This document shows, in pieces, positions 33,151-45,619 of a stretch of DNA of 64,000 nucleotides. Below the pieces are notes generated by a model, which ran no database searches, was not told the DNA's origin, and saw only the letters and a program-made list of their open reading frames with translations. The translations under genes were made by a program, and so were the position numbers. Within the stretch, counting starts at the first letter, position 1, and the number at the start of each line of letters is the position of its first letter. The stretch comes from Sclerodactyla briareus (lineage: Eukaryota; Echinodermata; Holothuroidea; Dendrochirotida; Sclerodactylidae). The stretch lies in the NCBI GenBank assembly GCA_026419785.1, contig JAODTK010005895.1, positions 106,580 to 170,579 of the forward strand, in the 5' to 3' direction.

Positions 33151-36100
33151 AAAAAAAAAAAAAAAAGTAACCCCTGGTATATCAGATGGTTGCCGGGGAC
33201 TAGGGGCGATTCACTTACCCCGGAAATATTTTCCATTTACCAATTTGCTCCTCCCAGCATTGAAGCACTATGGCAAACTTTTACTCTTAATACACAAGTC
33301 CCTTAATTTTTTGTGTAGACATTATCAATCATACATTGAATCATACTGATTGCAGAGCAACAATTTGGGTACTAACCCCCACCCCCCCTACCCCTCCCTT
33401 CCCCCCCCTCGTCCCATGCTCTACAAGCACTGGTAATCAATAAAGTGTACGTGGTGCGTGACTGTTGTTTTTGTACCATGTAAGTTTCTTCCAGAGATTG
33501 AACAGCGCACCCTGGTGCTGTATCTCAAACTCAAATAAATGGTTCCTAACATTTCACTTCAGAATGATCAACAAGGAGCTTATGACTTACGGAAACTGTC
33601 AACAATGGGTTGAATGCTGTTAGATTCTTTAGTTCCTTTGACCTATCCTGGATTGGTATTATTGTAATTTCCGCACCCCTCAGCTCATACACACCCTGAT
33701 TTATTAAGAAAATGTTAATTATTCTTCGTCTTTTAAAAGGAGTGACACTTATTTGGGTCCATATTCAGTTCTCGCTAAGGTGCGCGATTGCCGGATTCGC
33801 GCACTCCTCTCCTGATTCCCGCAGAGAAGTGACATACGCGGGAATTCCCGCACTCTTTTTTGTGCTAGAGTTGGCCATACACCAAACAAAAAAACACATG
33901 AAGCCCATACTTATTTAATGGCACATAAAAAATATATCCATTCATTCATATTGGGAAATGCACGAGCAAGAACACAGAAGTCATCTGCCTAAGTAGAAGA
34001 ACAGTGGTATACATGATGACGACTCAGTTCCTCGAAGCACTACACAACAGCGTGCGCAATACTCGGGACACAAGCAACCCAATTTGCTTCAAGTTAACAA
34101 CTCAATAGATGCTCTAGTCTAAGTGTAGATTTCTATGGGCAAGATAGGAAGTGCATCATATGCACATAGATTAGGCCTTAATTAATATACTGTGGTATTA
34201 GATTGGGCTAACGTTACTTCCTGCAAATTTCTGCGTAATCGCAGACATATAATCGAGGTCAAAATAGAAATACTTCAAATATGCTTATTTTGCTACTTCT
34301 CCAAAGCTAGGTCTAGTGGTAAGATTCCGAGTAGTACCCAGGTTGTCATCACGATCTCAGCCTTCCTATACGATCAGGTGCATAGTGTTGAGTATACTGT
34401 AGGCTAGTCAAAGCTAGGCCACATGGTGGGTTGGCGGTGGTGGATGGTTACGATTTTGCACCAGGCACAGCTAAATCTGAAAGTATCAAACTAATTACAA
34501 TATGATGGGATTCATTGCTGGACTAGTCACGTCTCAGAAGAAATTTTACTGTAGCACATTCATTGAAGGTGACGAAATCCGTAACCTCATGCCTCCAACT
34601 TCTTCCCTCCGATTGCACAGCCCTCTATAACCTCAAACATCATCAAGAACATTCTAATCCACTACAATGTTAAAATTCATTAGTATGAAGTTGGTACTCA
34701 CAAGCTGCGAGCGCAGGCTTATGCTGGACTTGCCCTTGGGGAGAGATACCAGATGCAGGGAGGGGGACAGGTTTGGTTGGATTTGGGAGATTGGCTCATC
34801 ACTCGAGATGAGTGATGTTACAGCTATGCCGGACACATTGAACTAATTTGGAGCTGAGGGGCAAAAGTATGATCAGCGTGACCATAGGCTTATTTGGTTT
34901 GTGTCAGTTGCAAATGATCGCCGTCACAGAGGGTGTATAAGTGGGATGGGATGGGGGGTGCATAGCAGTGGGTGATTTTTTTTAAAGGGAGTGTAGGATT
35001 GAAGGTCATAGGCACGATGACTTTTTTTTTATAACCATCAATGCATGTGTCTGCTTAGTGCTGTGTTTAATAATTCCGAGAGAAACAAAAAATGCATAAG
35101 TTGTTCATCAAAAAACGGGTTGTGTTGGTGATACCCTGCTGAAATATCAATCGCCAAAATGCGTGGCACGCATATGGGCAGCTGACAGCCAATCAACACA
35201 TTCTAGAAATCCCCCCAATTTTGTCAGATCCCCTGCAAATTTTTATGGAAGGGGGGAATTTCCCCCCCACAAAATTAAATCCTAGCGCCAACACTGGGCA
35301 GCTCTTCTTCTATAAACTATTAAGATGGCGTTGTATCGGAATCGTTTGAGCGTTTATGGTTAGAACAGGTCATCAGTATTGCATTAGCGACGGAATTATG
35401 GAATGAATAATAGGCGTATGATGAACCTTATATTAGGCAGGTGGGCCGAAAACATCAGCCCTGGTGGGCCAAACGTCCATGGGAACAGGGTTAGTGAATG
35501 GGTAGTGGGTACTAGGCTGAAATGGGGGGGACTGTTAGCCAAAACTTGTAGAAAGCAGTAGTCGAAACTTAGGCAGACCCTGAAATGCAACCCAAAGAAA
35601 TAGTTTGGGCAAACAGTATATCTTGCCTGAGGCCTATTTACTAGCCTCAACAGAGGACTGAAATACTCCAATGTAAACAAATGTCTGTTATGTGGAAAGG
35701 TGTAACCAATGAAACACAGTACAGTCAATGAGGACAACTGTAATGACTATGTAGTGGAACTTTACAAGTTTCCATTTAAGGGCCAACTTTAGCCTCGAGG
35801 CCAGGCTTAACTTAGGCCAAGAAAGAATAAATGAACATATTGATCGTTCCCTCCCGCGATTTTGGGAAATTTAGAACATTCTGTATTAATTTGTAAACTG
35901 TACGTGTCAGAAAATTTCCCGAGGTACAAGGCGATTACCTCAGTGTCCCGCCTGTTTGCAAGATAGATGGTTTTTCTTTTAGTCACCAATGCGAACAATA
36001 CAAGGCTTCCATGTTTGCTCCCAGATTTTTGTAATAAATAATAAAGAAGTCTAATCACCAGTTGAACATTTTCCAATACATAGGAACTTGTTGACCAAGT

Positions 36101-36249
36101 CTACAGAAGGAGTATAGTTGGTTGAAATATATGAACTTGTCTGACTTATGCCAATTAGACACATCTTCAACTTTAATAAAATTCATCGACCCATTTTCTC
36201 TTTCAAATAATATCTCAGGACCAATGGTGGACCCCACACACTACTCCAC
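33151..36249. other. Non-coding region with simple tracts
   Basis: A poly-A run sits at 33152-33167, a C-rich patch at 33380-33410 and a G-run/C-run patch at 35250-35275 (MITE-tail-like). A 113-codon open frame on the minus strand (35737-35396) has no recognisable domain and is not called. Confidence 0.35.
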
Positions 36250-37330
36250 CTTTCAGGGAATCCAACCACTTGAACCTATTGTATGAATGACGCAATTATA
36301 TCCACACGATGATAACTCTCCCAGTGACTCTGACGTCAATGTTCAAAAACAATAGGACTAAAAGTAGACATAAAGGCATCAAGCTTCATAAAATCCTAAC
36401 GAAATTTGAAATTTGGATTGGACTATGCAAATAACTAACTGATAACTTCCAGCCTAGTAAGGATAAGTCATACCTACAAAGTTTTACAGATGGGATCGGC
36501 AACTTTAGCATTATGCATAATTATGCAAATTGACTATGTTGAATGACCTTGGCGACCCAAAATCTATGATGAAAAATTGGCACTGAAGGTAAAACCATCC
36601 CACCAGGTTACTAACTTCATATTTCTCATAAATTACGCAAATTAGGCACAATGACTGACTCCTCCAATCGACCCTTAATCTCTGTTAAATAATTTCGTGA
36701 CTGGATTTTTATACAAATTCACTGTCAAGTTTCAGGAAAATCTTACAAAATCCTTCGAATTCACATAATTATGCACCATTAGACAACTTAATTAGCAATT
36801 TTAAGCTGTAAATCTAATCATTCATCAACCTCATATCCTCACCTATGTGGCCAAACCATCACCCATAGCAGTTACATTTCACCTGTAATCTTGCTACAAG
36901 CCAACAATGAAGATATAAATAGGCAAATTCTCTCCTTATGGTAAGTTTTGCAACCCAGAACTGTCAGATCGTGTTTCACTCAACCTGATACTGAATACAA
37001 AATTTCAAAATCAAGCCGCACATTTCGAGAAATCCTGCTAAAAAGAAAGTTTGTCGTTCAGGCGAGAACAAAAACTTGCATGATTTTCCTACTGTTAATG
37101 TATACCCCTGTGTAGTGGAATTCCGATTATTAATTAAGTGTTACACAGTTAGTCAAGAATTGGGCCTAGGAGTAGAGGAGTCAGATCCAATGGGCAGATG
37201 TTTCACATAATCTTGTTGTACAAACATCTAATCTACTGTAACCTTTAACCCCCACGCCTAATCCCTCTGACCCCCACCCTAGTATACCAATCTCAACAGC
37301 ATACTGTCCAAGATCTCACACAATCAAAGC
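36250..37330 (+). repeat. Dispersed repeat R1, copy c
   Basis: It shares with 1150-2260 the phrases TTATGCAAATTGA, AAATTACGCAAATTAGGCAC (36635 area), TCATTCATC.ACCT, the TTCAGGCGAGA hairpin phrase (37050) and the following CAAACATCTAATCTACTGTAACC. It runs up to the start of block A. Confidence 0.7.
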
Positions 37331-38598
37331 CGCATTTTACAGTGATTTTTTCATGACCGCGTCGACGATTAATATGACGTCATCCTCATTATGACGTAAC
37401 CGCGCCCTTTGCGAATGATGGTTTTCCGAATTTTCAATAATTTCTCAACAGGAGGGTGGGGCACAGCATGGGTTAGAGTGAGCTCCATCCCTGGGGAGGG
37501 TCTTAAGGTGGGGGGTGTTCGACTGCCCCTTTGCAACATTTTTGTGTTATCTAGGAGGGCTGAGATGCAAAATGTGGACTTCCTGAACATTCACTCACTG
37601 TCACTAATTTTTCATATTTTTTTGACATAAATTTCACCCAATCTTTGGAGAAACAGGCGATCGCCCCCGTGTCTCTCCTGTTTCGCGATCAGTGTGTTTC
37701 CATCTAGTAGTCACCATGCAACAGTTACAAGGAATTTACTGTGTTGCTTTAAATTTGGTATAGCTTTAACACCCTATTAATCATGATCAATTTCATTCAA
37801 ATTCCGTAAGGACTGATAATGGACAATTTCTCTGAAGAGTGAAGAGTGAAAATTTTTGAATGTTGACTAAATCGCCTGATTATGCCACTAGACACAGTAT
37901 CAACTTTCGGCTATTGAACGCATTTTTGCTCAGTTCCCATATCTCAGGACCCACACTTCTACAAGGGAATTCAACACTTACATTTGCAGAATTGACCAAT
38001 AACACATGCCTAAACCCCCAGGTGACTTGAGTCACTGTTATGTTAAACATTTTGGGGAATAAACTAATGTAAGACCATACCAATCAATCTTCAAGGAAAT
38101 CAAACCAACTTTAAATTTGGGAACACCGTGCAATAGACACACTGAAGACCTCCAGTTGTGCTCCACCCTATGTTAAAATACAATTTTAATATGAATAATA
38201 CATAGAGTGCTGCTATTCACAGAAAATGCGTGGTGATGGAATGAACAAACTGATGAACCTTGTTAATTCCATAACTATGCAAATTATAACTACCCACTTA
38301 GCATATTTGACGCTGACAATCTAATCATACCTCTACTTAATCCCGCATCATGTGCCAAACCAAGTCACCATACAACCTACGGTTCATATGTAATCCTTGC
38401 TAACGACCTAACAATGATTACCTAAAATTGCTAATGACTTACTTAACTAACAACCGCCTTGCTGTAGAAAGACCGCCACCTTGTAATATCCCCACTTTGC
38501 AATTAACCGTTTCTATTTTTTTGCCCGTTAAACCCTTAAATAGCAACTTTAGTCAAGACTCAACCTTCACCCACATGAACACCCAACATAGGTCATTG

Positions 38599-38611
38599 AG
38601 GTCAAAGGTCA
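38599..38611. promoter_or_regulatory. Perfect DR1 motif (nuclear-receptor type)
   Basis: Exact AGGTCAAAGGTCA inside block A. Confidence 0.5.
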
Positions 38612-40210
38612 CACACATGCAGGTCCCATTTACATCACAATGGTGAACCTTCAGCCTTCACAGATTCAATTCTCCGATTAGGCCAGAAAACAGTTTTTTG
38701 TGGGGGGGACCCCTAAGTGACCTGAAATGTACCTTTAATGACATGCAGTTTTTATTAAAATTGTAACTCTCCCTGTGATCCATCCACTCCTGAGAGCAAT
38801 TTGCATTCTGATAACACCCCAGTGCTATTGCCAAAAAAGTATTAAATCATTTTTGCCCCGACGTGACCTTGCTACCTTTAATGACATGGCATTTTTTATG
38901 AAAATTGGTAACTCTCACATGTAATTACAACATCCACTCCTAGGAGGCATTTTGCATCTGAGACATGCGCATTGCTATTGCCAAAAAGTACTAAAATCAG
39001 TTTTGACCCCTACGTGACCTTGAATACCTTTAATGACATGGCAGCTTTGTTTATGAAAATTGTAACTCTCCATGTGAAAATGCATCCACTCCTAGAAGCA
39101 TATTGCATTCCAATGAACAACCCTAATGTTATTGCAAAAACGCTATTAAATTAAATTTCACCCCTTGTAACTACAAAGTACGTTCCAATCGAGCGGGGAG
39201 TTGTCCCTCCAGAAAGCACACCAGGTCTATCACATATCCAAAATAACGTTTCTATTTTTTTTGCCCTAATTCTCCTAAATAAGCACATTTATGCAAGACC
39301 CAACCCTGGTTTTTTACCACATGACCAACCCGCCAGAGTCAATGAGTCAGAGTTCACACACATGCAAGTCAACAATTATATCACGATGGTGAAACCTTCC
39401 AAGCCTTCCGATATTCAATTCTCCGATTATCTCCGATACAACATTTTTGACCCCTTAGTGACCTTGGATGACCTTCAATTACATGACAGCTTTTATAAAA
39501 TTGAACTCCTCCATGTGAACATCCACTTCCAGGAGACATTTCTCGTATTCGGAGACACGCCCAGTGGCTATTCCGGATAAGTACAAAATCAGTTTTTGAC
39601 CATCAAATTACCTTTAATGACTTGGATGACATGACCATTTTTATAAAGAATGTAACCCTAGATGGGATACAACCACTGCCTGCAATATAAACCACAATCA
39701 GTAAAAGGTCACTCTGGAATTTGTTGCAGGACCACATACTATTGGGATATAGCCCATAAGTGGCCTTGAATGACCTTTGATGACGCTGAACGGTGTTTAT
39801 TAAAAATGTTCTCCACCAGGACGTACACCCTGTCCTGAAATTTCAACATTGCCAACATGTCAGTGTACGTTTTCTCCACAAATATTAGTTTTTCTTCTCT
39901 CCATAAGTGACCGTGAATGACCTTTGATGACATTGTCAGTTTTTATGAAAATGTACTCTCTATGAGATGCCCGCATCCCTAACAAGCAATTCTCTCCCAA
40001 ATTATACTGCCGCTGCTATGCCAAAAAGGTATCCAAACCACCTGTTGACCCTCGTAACTGGAGAACCGAGTGCCCGATTGAAGCAGGATTTTGTTTCGTC
40101 ATTCAGCACACAGAGCTGTCACAGTATATCCAAATTTTACAGAAATGAAACAGTTGTAAATTTTCTTTGCCTGTAACTACTACTCGAAAATAAGCACATT
40201 CATTCACATT

Positions 40211-40223
40211 TGACCTTTGACCT
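40211..40223. promoter_or_regulatory. Perfect DR1 motif (nuclear-receptor type)
   Basis: Exact TGACCTTTGACCT inside block A, followed within 7 bases by another TTTGACC. Confidence 0.5.
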
Positions 40224-40466
40224 TTTGACCATCATATTCAGCAGGTGTAGTTTTTTGACCTGCTGATTCGAAAATCCCATGACAAATCACTACGAACATT
40301 TTAACTGCACTTGTATTTTCAAATTGAAATTTGACTCCTGATATCTTCACACCCAAAGTCACATGGGGTCAATTATGGTTCATGTTCGATCGGCAGGGTA
40401 ACGTTTTAGATCCGAAAATGGCCATGAATATTTGGTTCGTCCCCCAAAATTGCAAAGGTCAAATTG

Positions 40467-40479
40467 AGGTCAAAGGTCA
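40467..40479. promoter_or_regulatory. Perfect DR1 motif (nuclear-receptor type)
   Basis: Exact AGGTCAAAGGTCA inside block A, with further GGTCA half-sites close by on both sides. Confidence 0.5.
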
Positions 40480-40877
40480 CACAATGGAGGTCAACGATGA
40501 ATCACAATGGTGCACCTCTCACCTCGGCGTACATTTGGTCCAAGTTATGGCAAAAAACCAGTTTTTTGACCCCGAATTGCCTTTTGATACCCTATTTTGC
40601 GCTGAAAATCAAATCAGTTCATCTACCTCATATCCCGCATCTATGTCACAACCAAGTCCCCATAGCACCTAGCACCTAAACGGTGTTCACCTTATCTTGC
40701 TCACTAGCCTAAAACATAAATTATATACAATCGGCTAATGACCTTACTTAATTATGGCCTTGCGTGCCCAGCAATCTAATCAGATCGGTCACCCCAACCC
40801 CGATGCTACTCTTAAAATTTCGTCGCAATTGCACTTTGGCACCGTTCGAAGATATCCTTGCGTCACGAGCACGTGTG

Positions 40878-40920
40878 ACACACACACACACAGCACACAC
40901 ACACACACAAACACACACCA
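40878..40920. repeat. (CA)n microsatellite
   Basis: CA tract just before the terminal hairpin phrase of block A. R1 copies carry the tract in the same place. Confidence 0.9.
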
Positions 40921-41399
40921 CACGCCATAGTGACCACTAAGTCTCCTCCAGAATTTCATTCTGGCGCACAAAAAAAATGAGGGAGGGGGGAGGATGACCA
41001 CCCATAGCTCGACGTGCAATGTTGGGAGGATCCAGTCTTTTATTTACAAAGAGGCTCAGGGAGGGGGGAGAAAGTGGTATAGGCCCACAGCTGGGTGCGA
41101 GCGCTAATGCGCTTACCACTGCGTAAGGGGGGGGGGGGTGTCAGACCAATTTGAATTGTAGATGCCTCAGATGCAATTTCCCTAGCATTGAAAGGTTGTT
41201 TCCAGTGCTTACTTGCTCATTTTCCTGCACGTTCTGATATTCATAACAAGATGGTCGAACAGGAGGACTAGGGGCCTTCGACCTACTTAGAGTTACCCTT
41301 ACTGTATCTTTGTGCCGCAACCGCACTATCCTTTTTTTTTTCAAGTGCGCCAGAAATTTTTAGGTGCCCATGCGGCTCTCGGGTGGCGCGGTTTGGACA

Positions 41400-42112
41400 T
41401 GCTGCTCACCAGCCTTCCCCTTGGCCCAATTGTCTCCCTGACTCTCTAATGGAGTGGCATTTGCGAATTACTGCTACACAATTACACTCTAAACGTGGGT
41501 ACAGCCCACTGGGATGAGCTACCAACCCCATGCCATATAAACGTCCTGCCTCCCATCCCATAGCTAGTGTCGCCAAAAGGGTAAATACTTCAACGGCAAC
41601 CTTTTTTTGGGCATAGTGGAATGTTTCTTCCATGCAAATTGGTATGTTTGTGGTGAATAAATAAGAGAACAAAAATGGTACTTTCCAATGACTCTATCAA
41701 TTCCCCCAAGGATCCAGCATAGGCCTAAGCTACTACTTGCTATGATTTTGTACAGGGACCACAAACTTAGCCTAGATCAGAAGTGAATATATCTTGAAGA
41801 CACCTTGCAAATACATGATTCAATCTTTTGTAATGTGGTTGTAGCACCATCTACATGCCTTTTCATTCTCTGAATGATTTTTCAAATGTTCTCAAGTGCA
41901 GATTTTACGTTATTTTACGTGAATTTTGAGTCCCATTCACATGGTTAACATAGAATGGTTACACTGCCCCCATCTGCAGAATCATGACTCATTCCATTGT
42001 AACAAAATAGTGTTTTCTCTCATTCCTGCGAGTGTAACGATGTCTGACACACATTATATGAGTATGCAAATATTGCACAAATAGCAGCTGTTCCTATATC
42101 ACCCTTTCCAAC
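41400..42112. repeat. Duplicated segment D, copy 1
   Basis: Colinear with 43560-44225. Shared phrases are ACCCCATGCCATA, CTTCAACGGCAAC, GGCATAGTGGAATG, AATAAATAAGAGAACAAAAAT, the GGACCACA after TTGTACAG, and GATGTCTGACACACA near the end. The copies are separated by a complete R2 element, which begins 3 bp after this copy ends. Confidence 0.72.
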
Positions 42113-42114
42113 CA

Positions 42115-43253
42115 GGCGGCTCGTAGTGTTGACCCTACTTATCGATAGACAAGTATTAATGCTATACTAGCTAATTGGCCTAGGCGCTACATAGCAGTCA
42201 ACGCTACGAGCACTGTGCCTTCAAACCTTCGCTGCGAAGTATGCTCAAAAACCTTGATTTCAAGGGTCTATCGATCGCGATCTTACATAAAAATTTCAAG
42301 TTTCCATTTCTAAAATATATCCTAAATGAATCAAGTCCCATATCTCACTGCTTACTATAGGAAAGGCATATTACTGATGAATAGCCCTTCTCGGGTGCCT
42401 ACGCGAATCTCTTGGTCCGTCCATGGAATTGGCATTACTGGTTGAGGTCATGTCGGCAAGATATCTACAGTAACAAATAAATTGCGAGGTCATATCCCGC
42501 GGTATTATTGGAAGAAATGAAAAGGATCATGGGAAATATCAAAAATGTCAACTTTTCCATAAAATGACACCTTAAAGGAAACTACCTCAGATAACATGAC
42601 ATGTGAATTTTCTTGTTTTTTTTAAGATGGCATGGAGAGTTAACTTTTCGAGAAAACATTAGAATGTAATTTGAGAAAAGTCCAAACCTCTTCATAGGAG
42701 AAAATGCATTTTGTAGATTTCAACAAATTAGTCCCTTCTTCCACTCTATGACCTTTGAATTTGACCTTCACAAGGGTCAAGTTGTCAGGGGTCAATGACA
42801 TTGTTTCAAGTTCGGTCCACATCCATCAAAGTATGACCGTTAGGAGCTCATAATACTTCTTTTAACCAGAGGTTACTTTTTAACTCCAAGGCATTATATT
42901 AGGCACCATCAAAAATCTGTGACAATCTGAAAGGAGACTACTCAAGAAACAGTATGACTGAGTTTCAAATCTAATGCTTTTGGTAGGAGAAGCTACATTT
43001 GTACTTTGAACAAAATGCAACAGGGATGCTTTATGACCTTTGAAATTGACCTTTACAAGGTCAGAAATGTCCTAGAGGTCAATGACCATTACGTCCAAGT
43101 TTGGTCAACATCAATCAAAGATGGATCAATTGGCAGCCAAAAAGACAATTGTGCAGGGAGCCATGATTAATTGTGGGACCACAGGAAGTGTAGAAATAAG
43201 TAGATAGAATGACTGGCGGATCACATAGCTCAACCACATAGCTGGTTTGAGCT
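42115..43253 (+). repeat. Dispersed repeat R2, copy b
   Basis: Colinear with 5101-6412. The head inverted module is 42115-42212 (GGCTCGTAGTGTTGAC and GTCAACGCTACGAGC) and the terminal hairpin is 43227-43253. The TGACCTTTGA.(A)TTTGACC phrases near 42750 and 43037 have lost the perfect DR1 of copy a. Confidence 0.78.
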
Positions 43254-43559
43254 AAAATAACAAGTTGCACTCTGCAGAATTTGTGTATGTTCGGAAGTCC
43301 CTGTACTTAAGTAAAAATACTCAATATTCATGGATTCAAGCGTTTTCTTGCTCGTGCAAACCCCCTTTCTCCACACAAACTGACACCATTCGTTCAGCCA
43401 AGAGTACAAGTAGCTAGCTTTCCCTCTCGTTTTTCAAAGGGGGTCTTTTGAAATCTGGGGGGTTCTCAGAAAATAGATCAGCGATTTTTTGTACAATAGG
43501 AAGGGTGTGTTTGCCCAAGGGTGTGTTTGCCCAAGGGTGTTGTGTTGTTGGGCCCAAGT
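43254..43559. other. Spacer between R2 and segment D copy 2
   Basis: It includes a short direct repeat of GGGTGTGTTTGCCCAA at about 43503-43535. No gene recognised. Confidence 0.4.
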
Positions 43560-44225
43560 TTGTACCCTGACTCCCCTCTCGCCAATCGGACCACATTGCA
43601 CCCTTTTGTTACACAAGTTACACTGTGTAGGCAGTGGTACATGGGGATAATGCCACCCCATGCCATAGTTCTGCTTCCAGCCCATAACTACACGACTGTC
43701 GCCGAAATGGCCGAATCCTTCAACGGCAACATTTTTATGGCCCATAGTGAATGTCTTTCAGGCAAAATGTATTTGTGTGGACAAATAAGAAAACAAAAAT
43801 TATAGTTTTTAATCGCTCTAGCTACCTATTCCCACAAGATAGCCAGCAGTAGGCCTAGTAAGCTTGCTATGCTGTTGTACAGGGACCACACAGCCTAGAT
43901 TAGAAAAGTGACCATCTGAAGACTGCTTGCAAATTACAGGTCATCTCGTGAAATGTGGTTGTATCAACCCATATACATGCCGTTTCATTATTTGTGATTT
44001 TCAAATGTTTTCAGACTGCAGATTTTAACATTATTTCACATGAAATTTGGTCCCATTCCACATGGTTAACATAGAATGTGTACATGCACAAGTTTCTACA
44101 AAATCACAAATTATCGATGTAATGGGCTTCATAAGAATAGTGTTTCCTCTCATGTCCTGCATTGTAATGATGTCTGACACACAAATATATGAGATGCATA
44201 CATGTGCCTGAAGTACAAGATCGTG
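43560..44225. repeat. Duplicated segment D, copy 2
   Basis: Second copy of 41400-42112 in direct orientation. Minus-strand open frames in the two copies are partly similar (a VAVE.F motif followed by MGW) but are not kept open over the same span, so coding is not supported. Confidence 0.7.
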
Positions 44226-44509
44226 ACTGGTTGAAAACAGAGCAAATTTTACTATTCCTGTTGTGGAAACCAGTGCGGGACTCTGCCGCACATAAATTAC
44301 GCTATTACGTACCTGCACCAAATACTTCGAAAAAACTGTGCAGTGCATGCCGGACAATCAAGTCAAGTTGTGATTCTGACTGAGGTTTGATCGATCGTTC
44401 GTTAATCCAAACGTTCCAGTGTTGTTAAATCTCCTGACAAAGCTGACATGCATACATTTCTATCAATTTTTCGGCCACCTATTTCTTATTTCGAAACCTA
44501 AAATTATTA

Positions 44510-44845
44510 TTTTAATTATAATAATAATAACAGTCTTATATAGCACAAACTCCAACAAAAGAGTTGTTCAATGCAATTTCGGGGGCTGAGAGTGCAGTGG
44601 AAAAATTAGGACTGGGAAAAAATAAAAGTCTTTCAGATGACGTCTGAAAAGATCAATGAATCAAGGGACCTCAAAAAAACAGGAAGGGAGTTCCATGAGC
44701 GGGGAACATAACCCCTGAGGACGATTTTTGCATTTAGGCAAAATTCATTCAACTCGCCAAAAGGGCTACTGAAACAGTAACAGTTCACTCGCCCGCCAGC
44801 AGTTTCCTCGCATATTGATGAGCGGGCCACTGTTTTTCGAGCCCT
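44510..44845. repeat. Interspersed repeat with (AAT)n end
   Basis: A TTATTATTTTAATTATAATA tract is followed by AACAGTCTTATATAGCACAA and a body with GGGAGTTCCATGAGCGGGGA then GAGGACGATTTTTGCATT. An ATT tract next to TTATATAGC and a GGAGTTCCA..G body is typical of common interspersed retroposons in aquatic animals. The exact family is not identified. Confidence 0.45.
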
Positions 44846-45600
44846 GCTATAAACAAAGTGAGTATGGTTTCACCCTTTGGAGATATATATTTAATAATTT
44901 GACGTAAGATCTTATTTTATTTTGAGGTAACTGTCTGGCAACCTAAAATCAATTCCATTGGAAGTTAGCCACTGTGGCCTGCAGCAACCACAACGCCGTA
45001 TACATTATGCACTTATGCCGATAATGATATTGAAGTTTGAACTAGGCTAATTACTAAGTTAGGACTAGGCAAAATACTCCTTTGTATGGTACGCTCCACA
45101 AACCTAACATAGTCGTGTGTGCAGCAGAAATCATAGTCACAGTCCTAGAACGACTAGGCTAGGCTAGTCCTTGAATAGGACTGTGCTTTTACGGCTAGAA
45201 ATGGACACGGGCCAACGGCAAAAAAATAACTGAAAAACCCACGATGGCAGTATCACACCAATGAAAGATAGCCTAAGTCCCAATCAGAACTCCCAATACT
45301 TCCACTTCACGTATGCATAAGTGGATGTATGTAAGAAAGTTAAGTATGCTAGGCCTATGTTACATGGCAAGAAAAGACCAAAAGATGTTAGGTCTCCAAA
45401 CCTAGGGAGACGGGGTCAAAGCGCTGTTAGGGGGTCAAAATCTTCACTAGGAAGTACGTCAAAGCGCTAATATGGGGTCAAAACTTTCACCGAAACAGTA
45501 AGTCCGACTTCTGTATTGGCTTCGGTGCACTGTCAGCATACATGTGGCGTGATGGTTGTCAGTAGGCCTGTATTAAGCGTCACGTAAATGCGGGAATTCG
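44846..45600. other. Non-coding spacer
   Basis: It includes a short duplicated phrase, GTCAAAGCGCT then GGGGTCAAAA, at 45416-45440 and 45468-45485. No gene recognised. Confidence 0.4.
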
Positions 45601-45619
45601 GCAAAGTCCGTATGAAATA

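Larger units (their letters stand above)
37640..40980 (+). repeat. Block A, 3.3-kb repeat; inverted partner at 51740-55320
   Basis: Matching reverse-complement landmarks prove the pairing with 51740-55320. TAGTCACCATGCAACAGTTACAAGGAA in parts (37708) pairs with 55235-55262. The GGCCATT/TGGCAAAG stretch at 38480-38540 pairs with 54395-54460. TTTTGACCCCGAATTG (40563) pairs with CAATTCGGGTCAAAAACTGG (52092). GCAATTGCACTT (40826) pairs with 51839. Internally it contains subunits of composite C (landmarks 38653 and 39398) and ends with the R1-type CA tract and TTTCATTCTGGC hairpin (40880-40965). Confidence 0.82.

Noticed and set aside
40331..40679. 113-codon open frame in block A
   Set aside because: It lies in a repeat. 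The inverted partner at 52.1-52.4 kb does not keep the frame open.
41406..43745. Pair of similar minus-strand frames in segment D copies
   Set aside because: Short local similarity (VAVE.F and MGW) reflects duplicated DNA; the frames are not open over the same interval and show no known domain.
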